From the NCBI GenBank assembly GCA_051305935.1, contig JBPPMG010000058.1, positions 1-22,917 on the forward strand: a stretch of 22,917 nt of DNA, written 5' to 3'. The translations under genes and the position numbers were made by a program. The notes below the pieces were generated by a model. It worked only from the letters and a program-made list of their open reading frames with translations, was not told the origin of the DNA and searched no databases. This DNA is from JACPDH01 sp051305935. GTDB lineage: Bacteria > Acidobacteriota > Thermoanaerobaculia > Gp7-AA8. This document shows, in pieces, positions 7,696 to 15,748 of the stretch. Numbering within the stretch: the stretch's first letter is position 1; each line of letters opens with the position of its first letter.

Positions 7696-7929
7696 ATGTC
7701 AGAGTTCAAGGTCATCGTGAAGAACAACGGGCCGTACCGCCTCGAAGGGGACATCACGATCGTGGATCAGGACGGAACGCCGTTCGGTCTCGGCGGGAGG
7801 ACCGTCGTCTCCCTCTGCCGCTGCGGCCAGTCAGCCAACAAACCCTTCTGCGACGGGACACACAACAAGACCGGCTTTGATTCGACGTGTCCCGCGCGCG
7901 ATCTGCCACCTCCCGCGCCCAAGCCGTAG
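7696..7929 (+). CDS. CDGSH-type iron-sulfur protein
   Basis: The 77-residue protein has the CDGSH signature with Cys41-x-Cys43-x8-Cys52-Asp-Gly-Thr-His56. This is the three-cysteine, one-histidine ligand set that holds a [2Fe-2S] cluster in this family (Pfam zf-CDGSH). A good ribosome binding site (GAAGGAG) stands seven bases before the ATG. The C-terminus is proline-rich (PARDLPPPAPKP). Bacterial members are small cytoplasmic proteins thought to act in iron, redox or cluster handling; the exact role here is not determined. The next gene, a lipoprotein, starts 32 bases after the stop codon on the same strand and may be cotranscribed. Confidence 0.93.
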   Translation: MSEFKVIVKNNGPYRLEGDITIVDQDGTPFGLGGRTVVSLCRCGQSANKPFCDGTHNKTGFDSTCPARDLPPPAPKP

Positions 7930-7961
7930 AACACGACATCCACTCCATTGAAGGAGCCGAT

Positions 7962-8354
7962 ATGAAGAGTGCGTTCCTCGCAGCCCTCGTCACCCTCTTC
8001 CTTCTCGGCTGCAGCACCGCGGACCAGGTCGAGTTCCATCATCCGCTGGATGGGACTCCCGACAACCCTTCGACGGTTCGCGCGATCGTCCGAGGCCTCG
8101 ACCTCAACTTCGGAACGCTTCGCGTTCAGGTCAGCACCGTCAACGGTGCGAAGCGACCCGTCAGCGAAACAGTCTGGATCGACGAAAATACGATGTTCAC
8201 CAACAGTGGCGGGGGTAAGGACCTCCGCTCCTGGGAAGAGATCACCGGAGCGGAGGTCGTCATCAAAGGCTGGTACCGCGGCGACGAGTACTTCGCCGAC
8301 GAGATCGACGTGATCTCGTTTCCCCCTCGTTCGCCGGCTCTGCCGAGGCGCTAA
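7962..8354 (+). CDS. Small lipoprotein of unknown function (DUF5666-like beta domain)
   Basis: The ATG at 7962 follows AAGGAG and opens a lipoprotein signal peptide with a lipobox LLGC at residues 14-17, so Cys17 would be lipidated. The 130-residue product then has a beta-rich domain with WIDENTMFTNSGG and ITGAEVVIKGWYRGDEYFADEIDVI. This recalls small OB-like domains such as DUF5666, in which a default value and a modified value of a property alternate. An in-frame ATG at 7887 lies inside the previous gene and lacks a signal sequence. Localisation as an envelope lipoprotein is well supported; family membership is only a weak guess and no function is known. Confidence 0.82.
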   Translation: MKSAFLAALVTLFLLGCSTADQVEFHHPLDGTPDNPSTVRAIVRGLDLNFGTLRVQVSTVNGAKRPVSETVWIDENTMFTNSGGGKDLRSWEEITGAEVVIKGWYRGDEYFADEIDVISFPPRSPALPRR

Positions 8355-8382
8355 CCGACGCCGGCAGGCGGCCCTGCCTCGC

Positions 8383-10548
8383 TCAGCCCTTCGTCGCCTT
8401 CGCCCGCGCAACCTGCTGGGCCTGGATCGCGGTGAGGTTGATGGTGAAGACGATGTCTTCGATCAGGCAGCCGCGGGAGAGATCGTTGACCGGCTTGGCG
8501 AGCCCCTGCAGCATCGGGCCGATGCTGACGACGTTCGCCGAGCGCTGGACCGCCTTGTAGGTCATGTTTCCGCTGTTGAGGTCGGGGAAGATGAAGACCG
8601 TCGCCTTCCCGGCGACCTCCGACTTCGGCGCCTTGAGTCGCGCGACGTCGGGCATGATCGCCGCGTCGTACTGGAGAGGTCCGTCGATCGCGAGCTCGGG
8701 TCGGTGCGAGCGCGCGATTCGCGTCGCCTCGACGACCTTGTCGACGTCCTCTCCCGTCCCGCTCGCGCCAGTCGAGTACGAGAGCATCGCGACGCGCGGC
8801 GGCACACCGAAGGCAATCGCGGAGTCGGCGCTCTGAATCGCGATGTCGGCAAGCTCCGAGGCAGTCGGGTTAGGGTTGACGGCGCAGTCGCCGAATACGA
8901 GCACCTGATCGGGAAGGCACATGAAGAAGATGCTCGACACGAGCTTGCAGCCCGGAATGGTCTTGATGATCTGCAGCGCCGGGCGAATCGTGTGGGCCGT
9001 CGTGTGGATGGCGCCCGAGACGAGGCCATCGGCCTCGTTGAGCGCCATCATCATCGTGCCGATCATGATCGGATCCTGCAGCTCGATCTCGGCCCGGTCC
9101 GGCGTCATCCCCTTCGCCCCCCGTCGCTCCACGAGCGGCGCGATGTAGCGGTGGGCAACATCGAGAGGATTGATGATCTCGACCGAAGGCGGGAGTGTGA
9201 TCCCCTGCCGCGCGGCCACGTCGTGGATCTCGTCAGGATTCCCGAGCAGAACGCACTGCGCGATCCGTCGGGCGGCGACGATGGCCGCGGCCGCCACCGT
9301 CCGCGGCTCGGCCCCCTCCGGGAGCACGATCCGCTTGATGTCCGCGCGGGCCGTCTCCACGAGACGATGCCGGAATGCCGGAGGCGACAGGCGCGGAGCG
9401 CGGGTCAACTTCTCGAAGGAATGTGCCCACGCGAGATCGACGTGATCGGCGGCGAAGCTCATCGTCCGCTCGACTCTGTCGGCGTCATCGACCGGAATCG
9501 TCGGGTTCATCGATGCGACCTGCGTCGCCGCGCGGTAGCTCGAGGCCTGCACCTGGAGGAGCGGAAGCCCTCCCTCGAAAACTTTCTTGCAGAGGTCGAG
9601 GATGCGCCGGTCTGGAGCGAGGCCTCCGGTCAGCACGATGCCCGCGAGCGGCGTGCCGCTCTGCACCGTCATCGCCGCCGCGAGGAGAATGTCGTTCCGG
9701 TCGCCGGGTGTGATCACGAGCGTGCCGGGCTTCAACCCGCGCAGCGCGTTCCCGACGCTCATCGCGCACAACGCGACGTCCTTGACGCGTCGCGTCTGCG
9801 CCTCGCCCGGGAAGAGAACCTGCGCGCGAAGTGCGGCGCCGACATCCTTGACGCGCACGGCCATGAGCTCGGAGTTGCAGGGGATGATCGCGATCGGTCG
9901 GAGCCCCTCGGCCTCGAGGGCCTCCCGGTGCTCCTTCTTGCAATCCTCCGAGAGCCCGGGAACGGCGCAACCCGTGCAGCCGGCGGAGCCGGGGCCGAAC
10001 GAATCGGCTTCGAGCTCGCCCGGTTCGCCCTTCTTCTCACATACCCGGTTCAGGATGGCGCCCACGGCCCGGCCGTCGGAGAACGCTCCGTAGCCGCGCG
10101 CGGCGATCGCGATCGTCTCGGCAATCTCGGCTGCCGTCTGATCGGCCGGCGCGGCGACCAGCACCAGATCGGCGTCGAGCGCCTTCAGCATCAGCGCGTT
10201 CACGCGCGCAGAGTGGACCATTCCCATCTCGGGATGCATCCCCTGGATGATGAGCACGTCGACGTCCTCGCCCGCCTTGTCGGCGATGGCGACGACTCGC
10301 TCCATGAGAGTCTGGTCGTCGCCCGCGGCGAGCAGGGCCTCGGCCTCACCGCGCGGCACGGCGGGCGGGATGGCGAAGTGGGCGCCTAACGAAAGCAGCG
10401 GGATGGTGTGATCGGGCTCGCGATTGGCAACCGGCTTGGCGAAGCCGACGCGGATTCCCTCGCGGTCGAGCGCGCGGACGATTCCAAGGCAGGCGGTCGT
10501 AATTCCGACGCCACGCCCGGCAGGTGCGACGATGACGGTGGTTCGCAT
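8383..10548 (-). CDS. pta: Phosphate acetyltransferase, long form
   Basis: This enzyme converts acetyl-CoA and phosphate to acetyl-phosphate and CoA. The ATG at 10548 follows GAGAGGA and gives 721 residues, close to the length of E. coli Pta. The N-terminal BioD/P-loop-like part (about 1-210, starting PAGRGVGITT) and a DRTGG-type middle domain (about 215-370) precede the catalytic PTA_PTB domain (about 395-715). The catalytic part has the motifs SYSTGASGTGEDVDKV and GPLQYDAA. The frame also runs open upstream into ackA, but the true start is after ackA ends. The N-terminal part has an unusual set of cysteines (170, 191, 194, 203, 224). It lies 23 bases downstream of ackA and forms an ackA-pta operon that makes or uses acetate with ATP gain or cost. 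Confidence 0.95.
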   Translation of the reverse strand: MRTTVIVAPAGRGVGITTACLGIVRALDREGIRVGFAKPVANREPDHTIPLLSLGAHFAIPPAVPRGEAEALLAAGDDQTLMERVVAIADKAGEDVDVLIIQGMHPEMGMVHSARVNALMLKALDADLVLVAAPADQTAAEIAETIAIAARGYGAFSDGRAVGAILNRVCEKKGEPGELEADSFGPGSAGCTGCAVPGLSEDCKKEHREALEAEGLRPIAIIPCNSELMAVRVKDVGAALRAQVLFPGEAQTRRVKDVALCAMSVGNALRGLKPGTLVITPGDRNDILLAAAMTVQSGTPLAGIVLTGGLAPDRRILDLCKKVFEGGLPLLQVQASSYRAATQVASMNPTIPVDDADRVERTMSFAADHVDLAWAHSFEKLTRAPRLSPPAFRHRLVETARADIKRIVLPEGAEPRTVAAAAIVAARRIAQCVLLGNPDEIHDVAARQGITLPPSVEIINPLDVAHRYIAPLVERRGAKGMTPDRAEIELQDPIMIGTMMMALNEADGLVSGAIHTTAHTIRPALQIIKTIPGCKLVSSIFFMCLPDQVLVFGDCAVNPNPTASELADIAIQSADSAIAFGVPPRVAMLSYSTGASGTGEDVDKVVEATRIARSHRPELAIDGPLQYDAAIMPDVARLKAPKSEVAGKATVFIFPDLNSGNMTYKAVQRSANVVSIGPMLQGLAKPVNDLSRGCLIEDIVFTINLTAIQAQQVARAKATKG

Positions 10549-10571
10549 CTTGGTGTTCCTCTCTTCCCTTC

Positions 10572-11756
10572 TCAGACGCCGCGAGCAATCTGCTCGGCGT
10601 CTTCGGCGATCATCAGTTCCTCGTTCGTCGGAACGACGAGGGCCTGGGGTCGGATGCTGGTCGTAATGCGTCCATGCTGCGTGCGGCCGTGCGTGGCGTT
10701 CGCGGCGGCGTCGAGCGTGAGGCCGAGGAATTCGAGCCGCCCGAGCGTCATCGCCCTGACCGTCGTCGAGTTCTCGCCGATTCCGCCCGTGAAGACGAGC
10801 GCGTCGAGCCGCCCCAGCGGAACGACGAGCCCGGCGATCGCTTTCGCGAGCACGTAGCAGAACAGGTCGAGCGCGAGCCCTGCGCGCTCGTCGCCCTTCG
10901 CCGCGGCCTCCTCGACGGTCCGCATGTCGTTCGAGATGCCCGAGACTCCAAGCAGCCCCGACTTCTTGTTGAGCACGTCGAGCATCTCTTTCGTGCTTTT
11001 CCCCGTCGCGTCCGCGACGTGACCGACGATCGCCGGATCGATCCAACCGCTTCGGGTTCCCATCATCAGCCCTTCCAGCGGTGTCAGCCCCATCGTCGTG
11101 TCGACGCTCCTGCCATTGCGCACGGCCGTGGCAGAGCAGCCGTTCCCGAGGTGGGCGGTGACGATCGCATGGTCGTCCTCCGGCAGCCCGGCAAGGCGTA
11201 CCGCCTCGCGCGCGACGAAACGATGGCTCGTGCCATGGAAGCCGTAGCGGCGGACGCCGTGCTTCTCGAGCCACTCCAACGGCACCGGATACGTGTAGGC
11301 GACCGGCGGCATCGTCTGATGGAACGCGGTGTCGAAGACGGCGACCTGCAGGAGCCCCGGGAAGAGCTTCTGCGCGATGCGGATTCCGACGAGGTTAGGC
11401 GGATTGTGGAGCGGTCCGAGAGGGATGCACTCCTCGACCTTCGCGATCACCTCGGGGGTGATCGCCATCGACCCCGCGAACCTGGCTCCGCCATGCACGA
11501 CGCGATGTCCGACCGCGAGAAGCCCGTCCGCGAGGCCGAGCTCGCGGAGCACGTCGACGACGGCGTGGAGCGCTTCGTCGTGGAGAGCCCCCGGAATCGG
11601 GCGCGAGCTCTTCGCGCCGTTCCGCTTCACGTCGAGCGTGGCCTCGGGGGAGCCGAGTCTCTGTGCGATGCCCGATACATGCTCGACGGCGACGTCCGGG
11701 TCGATGACCGCGAACTTGAGGGAGGAGGATCCACAATTGAGGACGAGTATGTTCAT
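10572..11756 (-). CDS. ackA: Acetate kinase
   Basis: The 394-residue protein has the usual acetate kinase length. It opens MNILVLNCGSSSLKF, the family signature with Asn7, and keeps GHRVVHGG (Arg85), VFDTAFHQTMP (Asp142), HGTSH (His174), MGTRSGWIDP (Arg235), FTGGIGEN and PTNEEL (Glu380). These match the active-site residues known from the family. The enzyme interconverts acetate plus ATP and acetyl-phosphate plus ADP in the cytoplasm. A ribosome binding site (GGAAG) lies before the ATG. The gene precedes pta by 23 bases, so one transcript probably makes both enzymes. The order ackA-pta is the common one. Confidence 0.97.
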   Translation of the reverse strand: MNILVLNCGSSSLKFAVIDPDVAVEHVSGIAQRLGSPEATLDVKRNGAKSSRPIPGALHDEALHAVVDVLRELGLADGLLAVGHRVVHGGARFAGSMAITPEVIAKVEECIPLGPLHNPPNLVGIRIAQKLFPGLLQVAVFDTAFHQTMPPVAYTYPVPLEWLEKHGVRRYGFHGTSHRFVAREAVRLAGLPEDDHAIVTAHLGNGCSATAVRNGRSVDTTMGLTPLEGLMMGTRSGWIDPAIVGHVADATGKSTKEMLDVLNKKSGLLGVSGISNDMRTVEEAAAKGDERAGLALDLFCYVLAKAIAGLVVPLGRLDALVFTGGIGENSTTVRAMTLGRLEFLGLTLDAAANATHGRTQHGRITTSIRPQALVVPTNEELMIAEDAEQIARGV

Positions 11757-12110
11757 GTTTTTCTTCCGTTGCCGGCACCCCGCCCTGCGGCCCGGCGAAA
11801 CCGACGTTCCACCTCGGCCCCGGCAGCGATCCGGCGCTTCGATTCATGTCTCTTGAAGGTGTTCCGTGGCGCCGCCCCGCTCCCGGCCGAAAAGGCTCTC
11901 AAGGCGCTCGGGCGACCGAGAGGCATGATAACGCCCGGAGTAACGCGGAGAGGTGGCGCAGGTCACGCCCGTTCTGTCCGGCGGCCCGCCCGGATTCGAG
12001 CCCCGCACGTTCCCGGCTCGCCTGCACGGAAACCGGGCGGCGGACACTGGTCGGGAAAGACAGTGCGCCGAAAAGGGAGATCCGGGCCTCGTTTCCGAAT
12101 TCCGCCCTTT
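11757..12110. other. Intergenic region, 354 bp, no supported gene
   Basis: This gap lies upstream of ackA and downstream of the dehydratase gene, so it should hold the ackA-pta promoter. Only short open frames of poor codon composition cross it. A TTCGAGCCC string near 11995-12003 resembles a tRNA T-loop, but its flanks do not pair into a T-stem and no acceptor stem was found. No clear terminator or binding site was recognised. Confidence 0.5.
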
Positions 12111-12896
12111 CTATCCTCGGAGCGGAAACGCCAGCGGATCGGGGTGCTCGTACCGGAAGCCAAATCGCTTCTTGAACTTCTGGTTGTCAACGATCTTCCA
12201 CGGCTCCGCCCCTGCCTCGAAGCGGGGTACGTCCATCCCGGTGCGCCTCGCGATCTCACGGTAGAACTCCGCTTTCGTCGGATGCTCGTCGGCGCAGATG
12301 TTGAACGTGTCAGCCACAGGCTCCTCGAGAACCCTCAGAACCGCGCCCACCACGTCGGACTGCTCGACCAGGTTCATCGGGGCACTCTCCGCGATGACGA
12401 CGCCCGCACGGAGCACGTAGGGAAGGATGAGCCGGCCCGGCCCGAAGAGCCCCGCGCAACGAAGGATCGTCACCGCGCGCCCGCTCCCTTGAATAGCCTC
12501 TTCGACGCGGCGAAGCGGGTGCTCCGGCATCGCGTCTTCCTCCACGACCGTCCTTCCCTCACTCGGATAGACCGAGGTCGTGCTGATGTCCACGACGTGC
12601 GCAGCGCCGGTCTCGGCAACGACGCGCGCGATCGCGCCGGCCTGGGCGACCGGGTCGATCTCGCGCGCCGGTGGAACCGCGACCACGATCGCCGCGACGT
12701 CGCGCAGCTTCGAGACATCCCCTCGAGCCTCCGCAGAGAACCTGACGACGAGTCCCTCGACGCCCAGGGTCTCGAGGTGCGCCGCGCTTTCGCGGGACCC
12801 GGTCGTTCCCACCACGCGCACTCCAGACGCTACGAGCCGGATCGCGAGCGCGCGCCCCAGCCAGCCGCAGCCGACGATGCCGATGGAAGCTGCCAT
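12111..12896 (-). CDS. NAD(P)-binding epimerase/dehydratase-like protein (YeeZ-like)
   Basis: The start at 12896 gives a Rossmann fold beginning MAASIGIVGCGWLGRALAIRLV with the dinucleotide motif Gly9-x-Gly11-x-x-Gly14. The 261-residue product then has an SDR-like layout: ISTTSVYP after the fourth strand, RCAGLFGPGRLI, and a later NICADEHPTKAEFYREIARR helix typical of extended SDR epimerases. The classic Tyr-x-x-x-Lys pair is not intact, because Tyr is followed by PSEG, so it may be an atypical or non-catalytic member. YeeZ-type proteins of this kind are of unknown substrate. An upstream ATG at 12917 is possible but adds a short tail that does not fit the fold. It is followed by no clear operon partner on the same strand. 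Confidence 0.87.
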   Translation of the reverse strand: MAASIGIVGCGWLGRALAIRLVASGVRVVGTTGSRESAAHLETLGVEGLVVRFSAEARGDVSKLRDVAAIVVAVPPAREIDPVAQAGAIARVVAETGAAHVVDISTTSVYPSEGRTVVEEDAMPEHPLRRVEEAIQGSGRAVTILRCAGLFGPGRLILPYVLRAGVVIAESAPMNLVEQSDVVGAVLRVLEEPVADTFNICADEHPTKAEFYREIARRTGMDVPRFEAGAEPWKIVDNQKFKKRFGFRYEHPDPLAFPLRG

Positions 12897-12936
12897 GACT
12901 TCGACACGATATCGCACGCCGGCCCGGCAGATGCGC

Positions 12937-13188
12937 CTAACTCTTGAACAAACCGATCGCGCGCAGGATGAAGATCAACAGCACCGCTCCGGCAATCGCG
13001 ACGAGGAACCCGACGATGCCGCCGCTCGTCGTGAAGCCGAGAATCCCCGCAAGCCAGTAGCCGAGCATCGATCCGAGCACGCCGACGATGATGTTGGCGA
13101 TGCAGCCCATCCGGGCGTTCGTCTTCATGATGATGCTCGCGAGCCAGCCGACGATTCCGCCGATGATCAACGAGATGATCCAGTTCAT
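12937..13188 (-). CDS. GlsB/YeaQ/YmgE-type small membrane protein
   Basis: The 83-residue protein is almost all hydrophobic, with three predicted membrane helices. The pattern MNWIISLIIGGIVGWLAS, followed by GCIANIIVGVLGSMLGYWLAG, is that of the transglycosylase-associated protein family (PF04226). Members are induced by stress or acid in several bacteria, but the biochemical role is not established. A strong ribosome binding site (AAGGAGTG) precedes the ATG. It is 54 bases downstream of the DUF937 gene and may share its transcript. Confidence 0.92.
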   Translation of the reverse strand: MNWIISLIIGGIVGWLASIIMKTNARMGCIANIIVGVLGSMLGYWLAGILGFTTSGGIVGFLVAIAGAVLLIFILRAIGLFKS

Positions 13189-13242
13189 GTCGTCACTCCT
13201 TTCACGTTCACGACCGTGCGTCGCGCCGCCGCGCGCAGCGGC

Positions 13243-13845
13243 CTACTTTCCGAGCTTGCCGGCCATGTCGAGAATGTCGTCCAGGGGGTTGCCGTCGCCG
13301 TCGAAGTCGAGCATCGACGCGAGCCCGCCACCCGTCTTCGCGCCGCCGGATGCGCCACCGCTTCCGCCTAACAGACCGCCCAGCAGCCCGCCGAGCCCTC
13401 CGCCACCGGCTGAAGACGCCTGGCCCGTCGCCGCGCCGCCCCCCTGCCGCTTCGCCATGTAGCCGGCGACGAGCATCGCAAGCATCGGCAGCATCTTTTT
13501 CAGGATCGACGGGTCCAGCCCCGATTTCGCCGCGGCGCTTTGCGCGACCGTGCGGCTCACGTCCTTCGTACCGAAGATCTGGCCCAGCACGTCGTTGCCC
13601 TTGTTCACGTTCGTCGGCTGCGGCGAGAGCACGTCGTCGAGAAGACCGCCGCCGCCGAGCTGGCTGAGCAGCCCGCCGAGCCCCGCGAGCCCCGTGGGCT
13701 GCGCCTGTGCCTGCTTCTTGAAGCCGCCGAGGATCGCGGGAAGAAGCGCCGCTGCACCGCTCTTCGCCTGACTCTCGCTCACGCCGAGCTCACGCGCCAT
13801 CGACTGCAGACCACCCGCCTGGGCAAGGATCTCGTTGATATCCAT
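13243..13845 (-). CDS. DUF937 (YidB-like) protein with a calcium-loop-like C-terminus
   Basis: The ATG at 13845 is preceded by GGGAGA and opens MDINEILAQAGGLQSMAREL, the usual beginning of DUF937 proteins. An open stretch upstream overlaps the next gene and is not needed. The 200-residue product has an alpha-helical N-terminal module (about 1-130, with AAALLPAILGGF), a glycine-rich linker with repeated GGLLGG, and a final DFDGDGNPLDDIL segment (180-192). That last part resembles an EF-hand or dockerin-type calcium loop, with aspartates at 180, 182 and 184. The family's function is not known. The protein has no signal peptide and should be cytoplasmic or exported by an unknown route. Confidence 0.87.
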   Translation of the reverse strand: MDINEILAQAGGLQSMARELGVSESQAKSGAAALLPAILGGFKKQAQAQPTGLAGLGGLLSQLGGGGLLDDVLSPQPTNVNKGNDVLGQIFGTKDVSRTVAQSAAAKSGLDPSILKKMLPMLAMLVAGYMAKRQGGGAATGQASSAGGGGLGGLLGGLLGGSGGASGGAKTGGGLASMLDFDGDGNPLDDILDMAGKLGK

Positions 13846-13966
13846 CGTCGTCTCCCTGGCGTGATTCGTCGATGCGGCAAGACTCGGCCTGATTGCGGAG
13901 CGGTGGCCGTCGCGAACGAACTGCCACGGCGAGAATATAACAGCGGGCGGCCGGGTGCCCACGATC

Positions 13967-15205
13967 TCAGACGGCGAGAAGCTCGCCAAGCGCCTCTGTC
14001 AACCGGTCGACTTCTTCCGGGGTGTTGTAGTGCACCATGCTGACACGCAGCACGCCGCGCTCCGGGTCGAGCCCGAGCGCCTCGAGGAGTCTCGCGGCGT
14101 AGAAGTGGCCGGTCCCAACGGCGATCTCCCGCTCGGCAAGACGCCTCGCGAGCTCGGCAGGCGCGATCCGATCGGAACGGATCGAAACCACGGAGCTGCG
14201 CGTCTTCATCGACGCGGTTCCCGCTCCCACGACGCGGATGCCGGGAACCTCTGCGAGCCGCTCGAGCAGCCGTTGCGTCAACTCGATCTCGTGCGCCTTG
14301 ACGAGCTCGAACACCGCCTCCGTGCGGCGGCGAAGACTCTCCTCGATCGCCCCGAAGTGGTACCCGTAGAGCGTGTCGATGTACGTCCCGACTCCTTCCA
14401 GCGCGGCGATCTCGGCGTGCAGCGGGCCCGTCGGATTGAGCCGGAGGTTAGGCTTCTTCTCGTTGAAGTAGTGCCCCTGGCTCGTCGTCCTCGCCAGCCC
14501 CTCGTCAGAGCCCCACATCACGCCGATGTGCGTCCCGAACGTCTTGTACGCGGAGAACAGGAAGAAATCGAGCCCGCTCGCCTCGACCTCCGGAATCCAA
14601 TGCGGAGCGAACGAGACCGCATCCCCCACCACGAGCGCGCCGTGCTGCTTCGCGATGCCGGCGATGGCGCCAACCGGGTTCTGGGTGCCGATGATGTTCG
14701 ACGAGAGCGAGAAGCAGACCACGCGCGTCTTCGAGCAGACCAGGCGCTCGAGATCTCCCAGCTGCAACTCGCCCGCCTTGTCGACGCGCCACTCTCTGAC
14801 GACCACGCCGAACTCCTCGAGGCGTCTCCAGCATCCGATGTTCGCCTCGTGATCCTGGTTCGTCACCACGATCTCGTCGCCGGCGACGAGTCCCGGACGG
14901 AGTGCGTGCGCGAGCACGTAGAGATTCGCCGTCGTCGACGGACCGAGAGTGAGGTTTTCGCGCCGCGTGCCGAGAATCCCCGCGATTGCCGCATATCCCG
15001 AGTCCATCGCTTCACCAGCGCGGGTCGCCATCCACGACGGCCCGTAGGGCTGCGCCTTGTACTCGGTCATGAATGCGTGTAGCCGGTCGACGACCTGCCG
15101 GCAGACGTACGACCCTCCGGCATTCTCGAAAAACGCCCACTGCTTCGCCGGCACGTGATCGAACGCGGGAAACTGGGACCGCACGAATTCGACGTCGAGC
15201 TTCAT
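13967..15205 (-). CDS. Class V aminotransferase-fold PLP protein, cysteine desulfurase-like (VC1184 type)
   Basis: The 412-residue protein starts at ATG 15205 after GAGGTG; a GTG nine bases earlier is less likely. The PLP-binding lysine is Lys221 in FSAYKTFGTHIG, with His119 in NQDHEANIG and Asp195 in VVGDAVSFAPH. This fits aminotransferase class V (Pfam Aminotran_5). The N-terminal FENAGGSYVC, with the overall layout, points to the VC1184 subfamily annotated as cysteine desulfurase-like. The position where SufS and IscS have their catalytic cysteine reads GHFYA here, so the sulfur-carrying cysteine is absent. A desulfurase with persulfide transfer is therefore unlikely; lyase, epimerase or aminotransferase chemistry is possible. 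No IscU or Suf genes are near. Confidence 0.88.
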   Translation of the reverse strand: MKLDVEFVRSQFPAFDHVPAKQWAFFENAGGSYVCRQVVDRLHAFMTEYKAQPYGPSWMATRAGEAMDSGYAAIAGILGTRRENLTLGPSTTANLYVLAHALRPGLVAGDEIVVTNQDHEANIGCWRRLEEFGVVVREWRVDKAGELQLGDLERLVCSKTRVVCFSLSSNIIGTQNPVGAIAGIAKQHGALVVGDAVSFAPHWIPEVEASGLDFFLFSAYKTFGTHIGVMWGSDEGLARTTSQGHYFNEKKPNLRLNPTGPLHAEIAALEGVGTYIDTLYGYHFGAIEESLRRRTEAVFELVKAHEIELTQRLLERLAEVPGIRVVGAGTASMKTRSSVVSIRSDRIAPAELARRLAEREIAVGTGHFYAARLLEALGLDPERGVLRVSMVHYNTPEEVDRLTEALGELLAV

Positions 15206-15292
15206 TCTCACCACCTCGGCGGACGATTCTACGCTTCGTCGCCGCTGGATCGATGAAGCCGCTCTAGTCGCTCGACGCGAATGCCAGCGCGA

Positions 15293-15748
15293 TCAGCGCT
15301 TCGTCGCCGTCTCCAGGAACGCCACCATCGCGTCCCATTCCTTCTTTCCCGACCCGACATGCGTGTACACGATCTTTCCTGCCGGGTCGAGAATGAAGGT
15401 CGCGGGCATCCCTCCGGGACGATAGTGCTCAGCGATCCGGTGCTTCTCGTCCCAGACGACCGGAATGGTGAGCTTCAGCTTCTCCACGAGCGCGTTGCGA
15501 CCCTTGGCGTCGTCGTCGACGCTCACGACGAGCACACGGACCTCGGGATGGCTCGACGCGTACGCCTCGAGGCGTGGAAGCACTTCCCAGCAGGGGCGGC
15601 ACCAGGCGGCGGCGAAGTCGACGACCGTGTAACCGGGCGACGGACCTTTCCACGCATGGGTCATGCCCTTCTGGTCAGTCTCCTCGGCCAGCATTGCCGA
15701 GCCCGACAGCACAAGGAGAGTCGCGAGAATGATGGCAGAGAGTCTCAT
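15293..15748 (-). CDS. Exported thioredoxin-like (TlpA-type) protein
   Basis: The 151-residue protein has a signal peptide ending near ASAM-LAEE (about residue 21). A thioredoxin fold follows with the active-site motif Trp49-Cys50-Arg-Pro-Cys53 and a cis-proline block GGMPATFIL. The start codon overlaps the stop codon of the DUF3570 gene by one base (TGATG), so translation is probably coupled. Periplasmic thioredoxin-like proteins reduce or exchange disulfides; here the likely partner is another protein of the same operon, such as the cysteine-tailed DUF4266 lipoprotein. That partnership is inference. Confidence 0.93.
   Translation of the reverse strand: MRLSAIILATLLVLSGSAMLAEETDQKGMTHAWKGPSPGYTVVDFAAAWCRPCWEVLPRLEAYASSHPEVRVLVVSVDDDAKGRNALVEKLKLTIPVVWDEKHRIAEHYRPGGMPATFILDPAGKIVYTHVGSGKKEWDAMVAFLETATKR

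Noticed and set aside
8383..10390. A long plus-strand open frame antisense to pta
   Set aside because: It is Arg-rich and lacks any domain; it is a shadow of the GC-rich pta coding strand.
10549..11274. Upstream extension of the pta frame across ackA
   Set aside because: The frame is open only because GC-rich antiphase sequence lacks stops; Pta homology and a ribosome binding site begin at 10548.
11985..12015. tRNA-like T-loop string TTCGAGCCC
   Set aside because: The flanking bases do not pair into a T-stem and no acceptor or anticodon arm is present.
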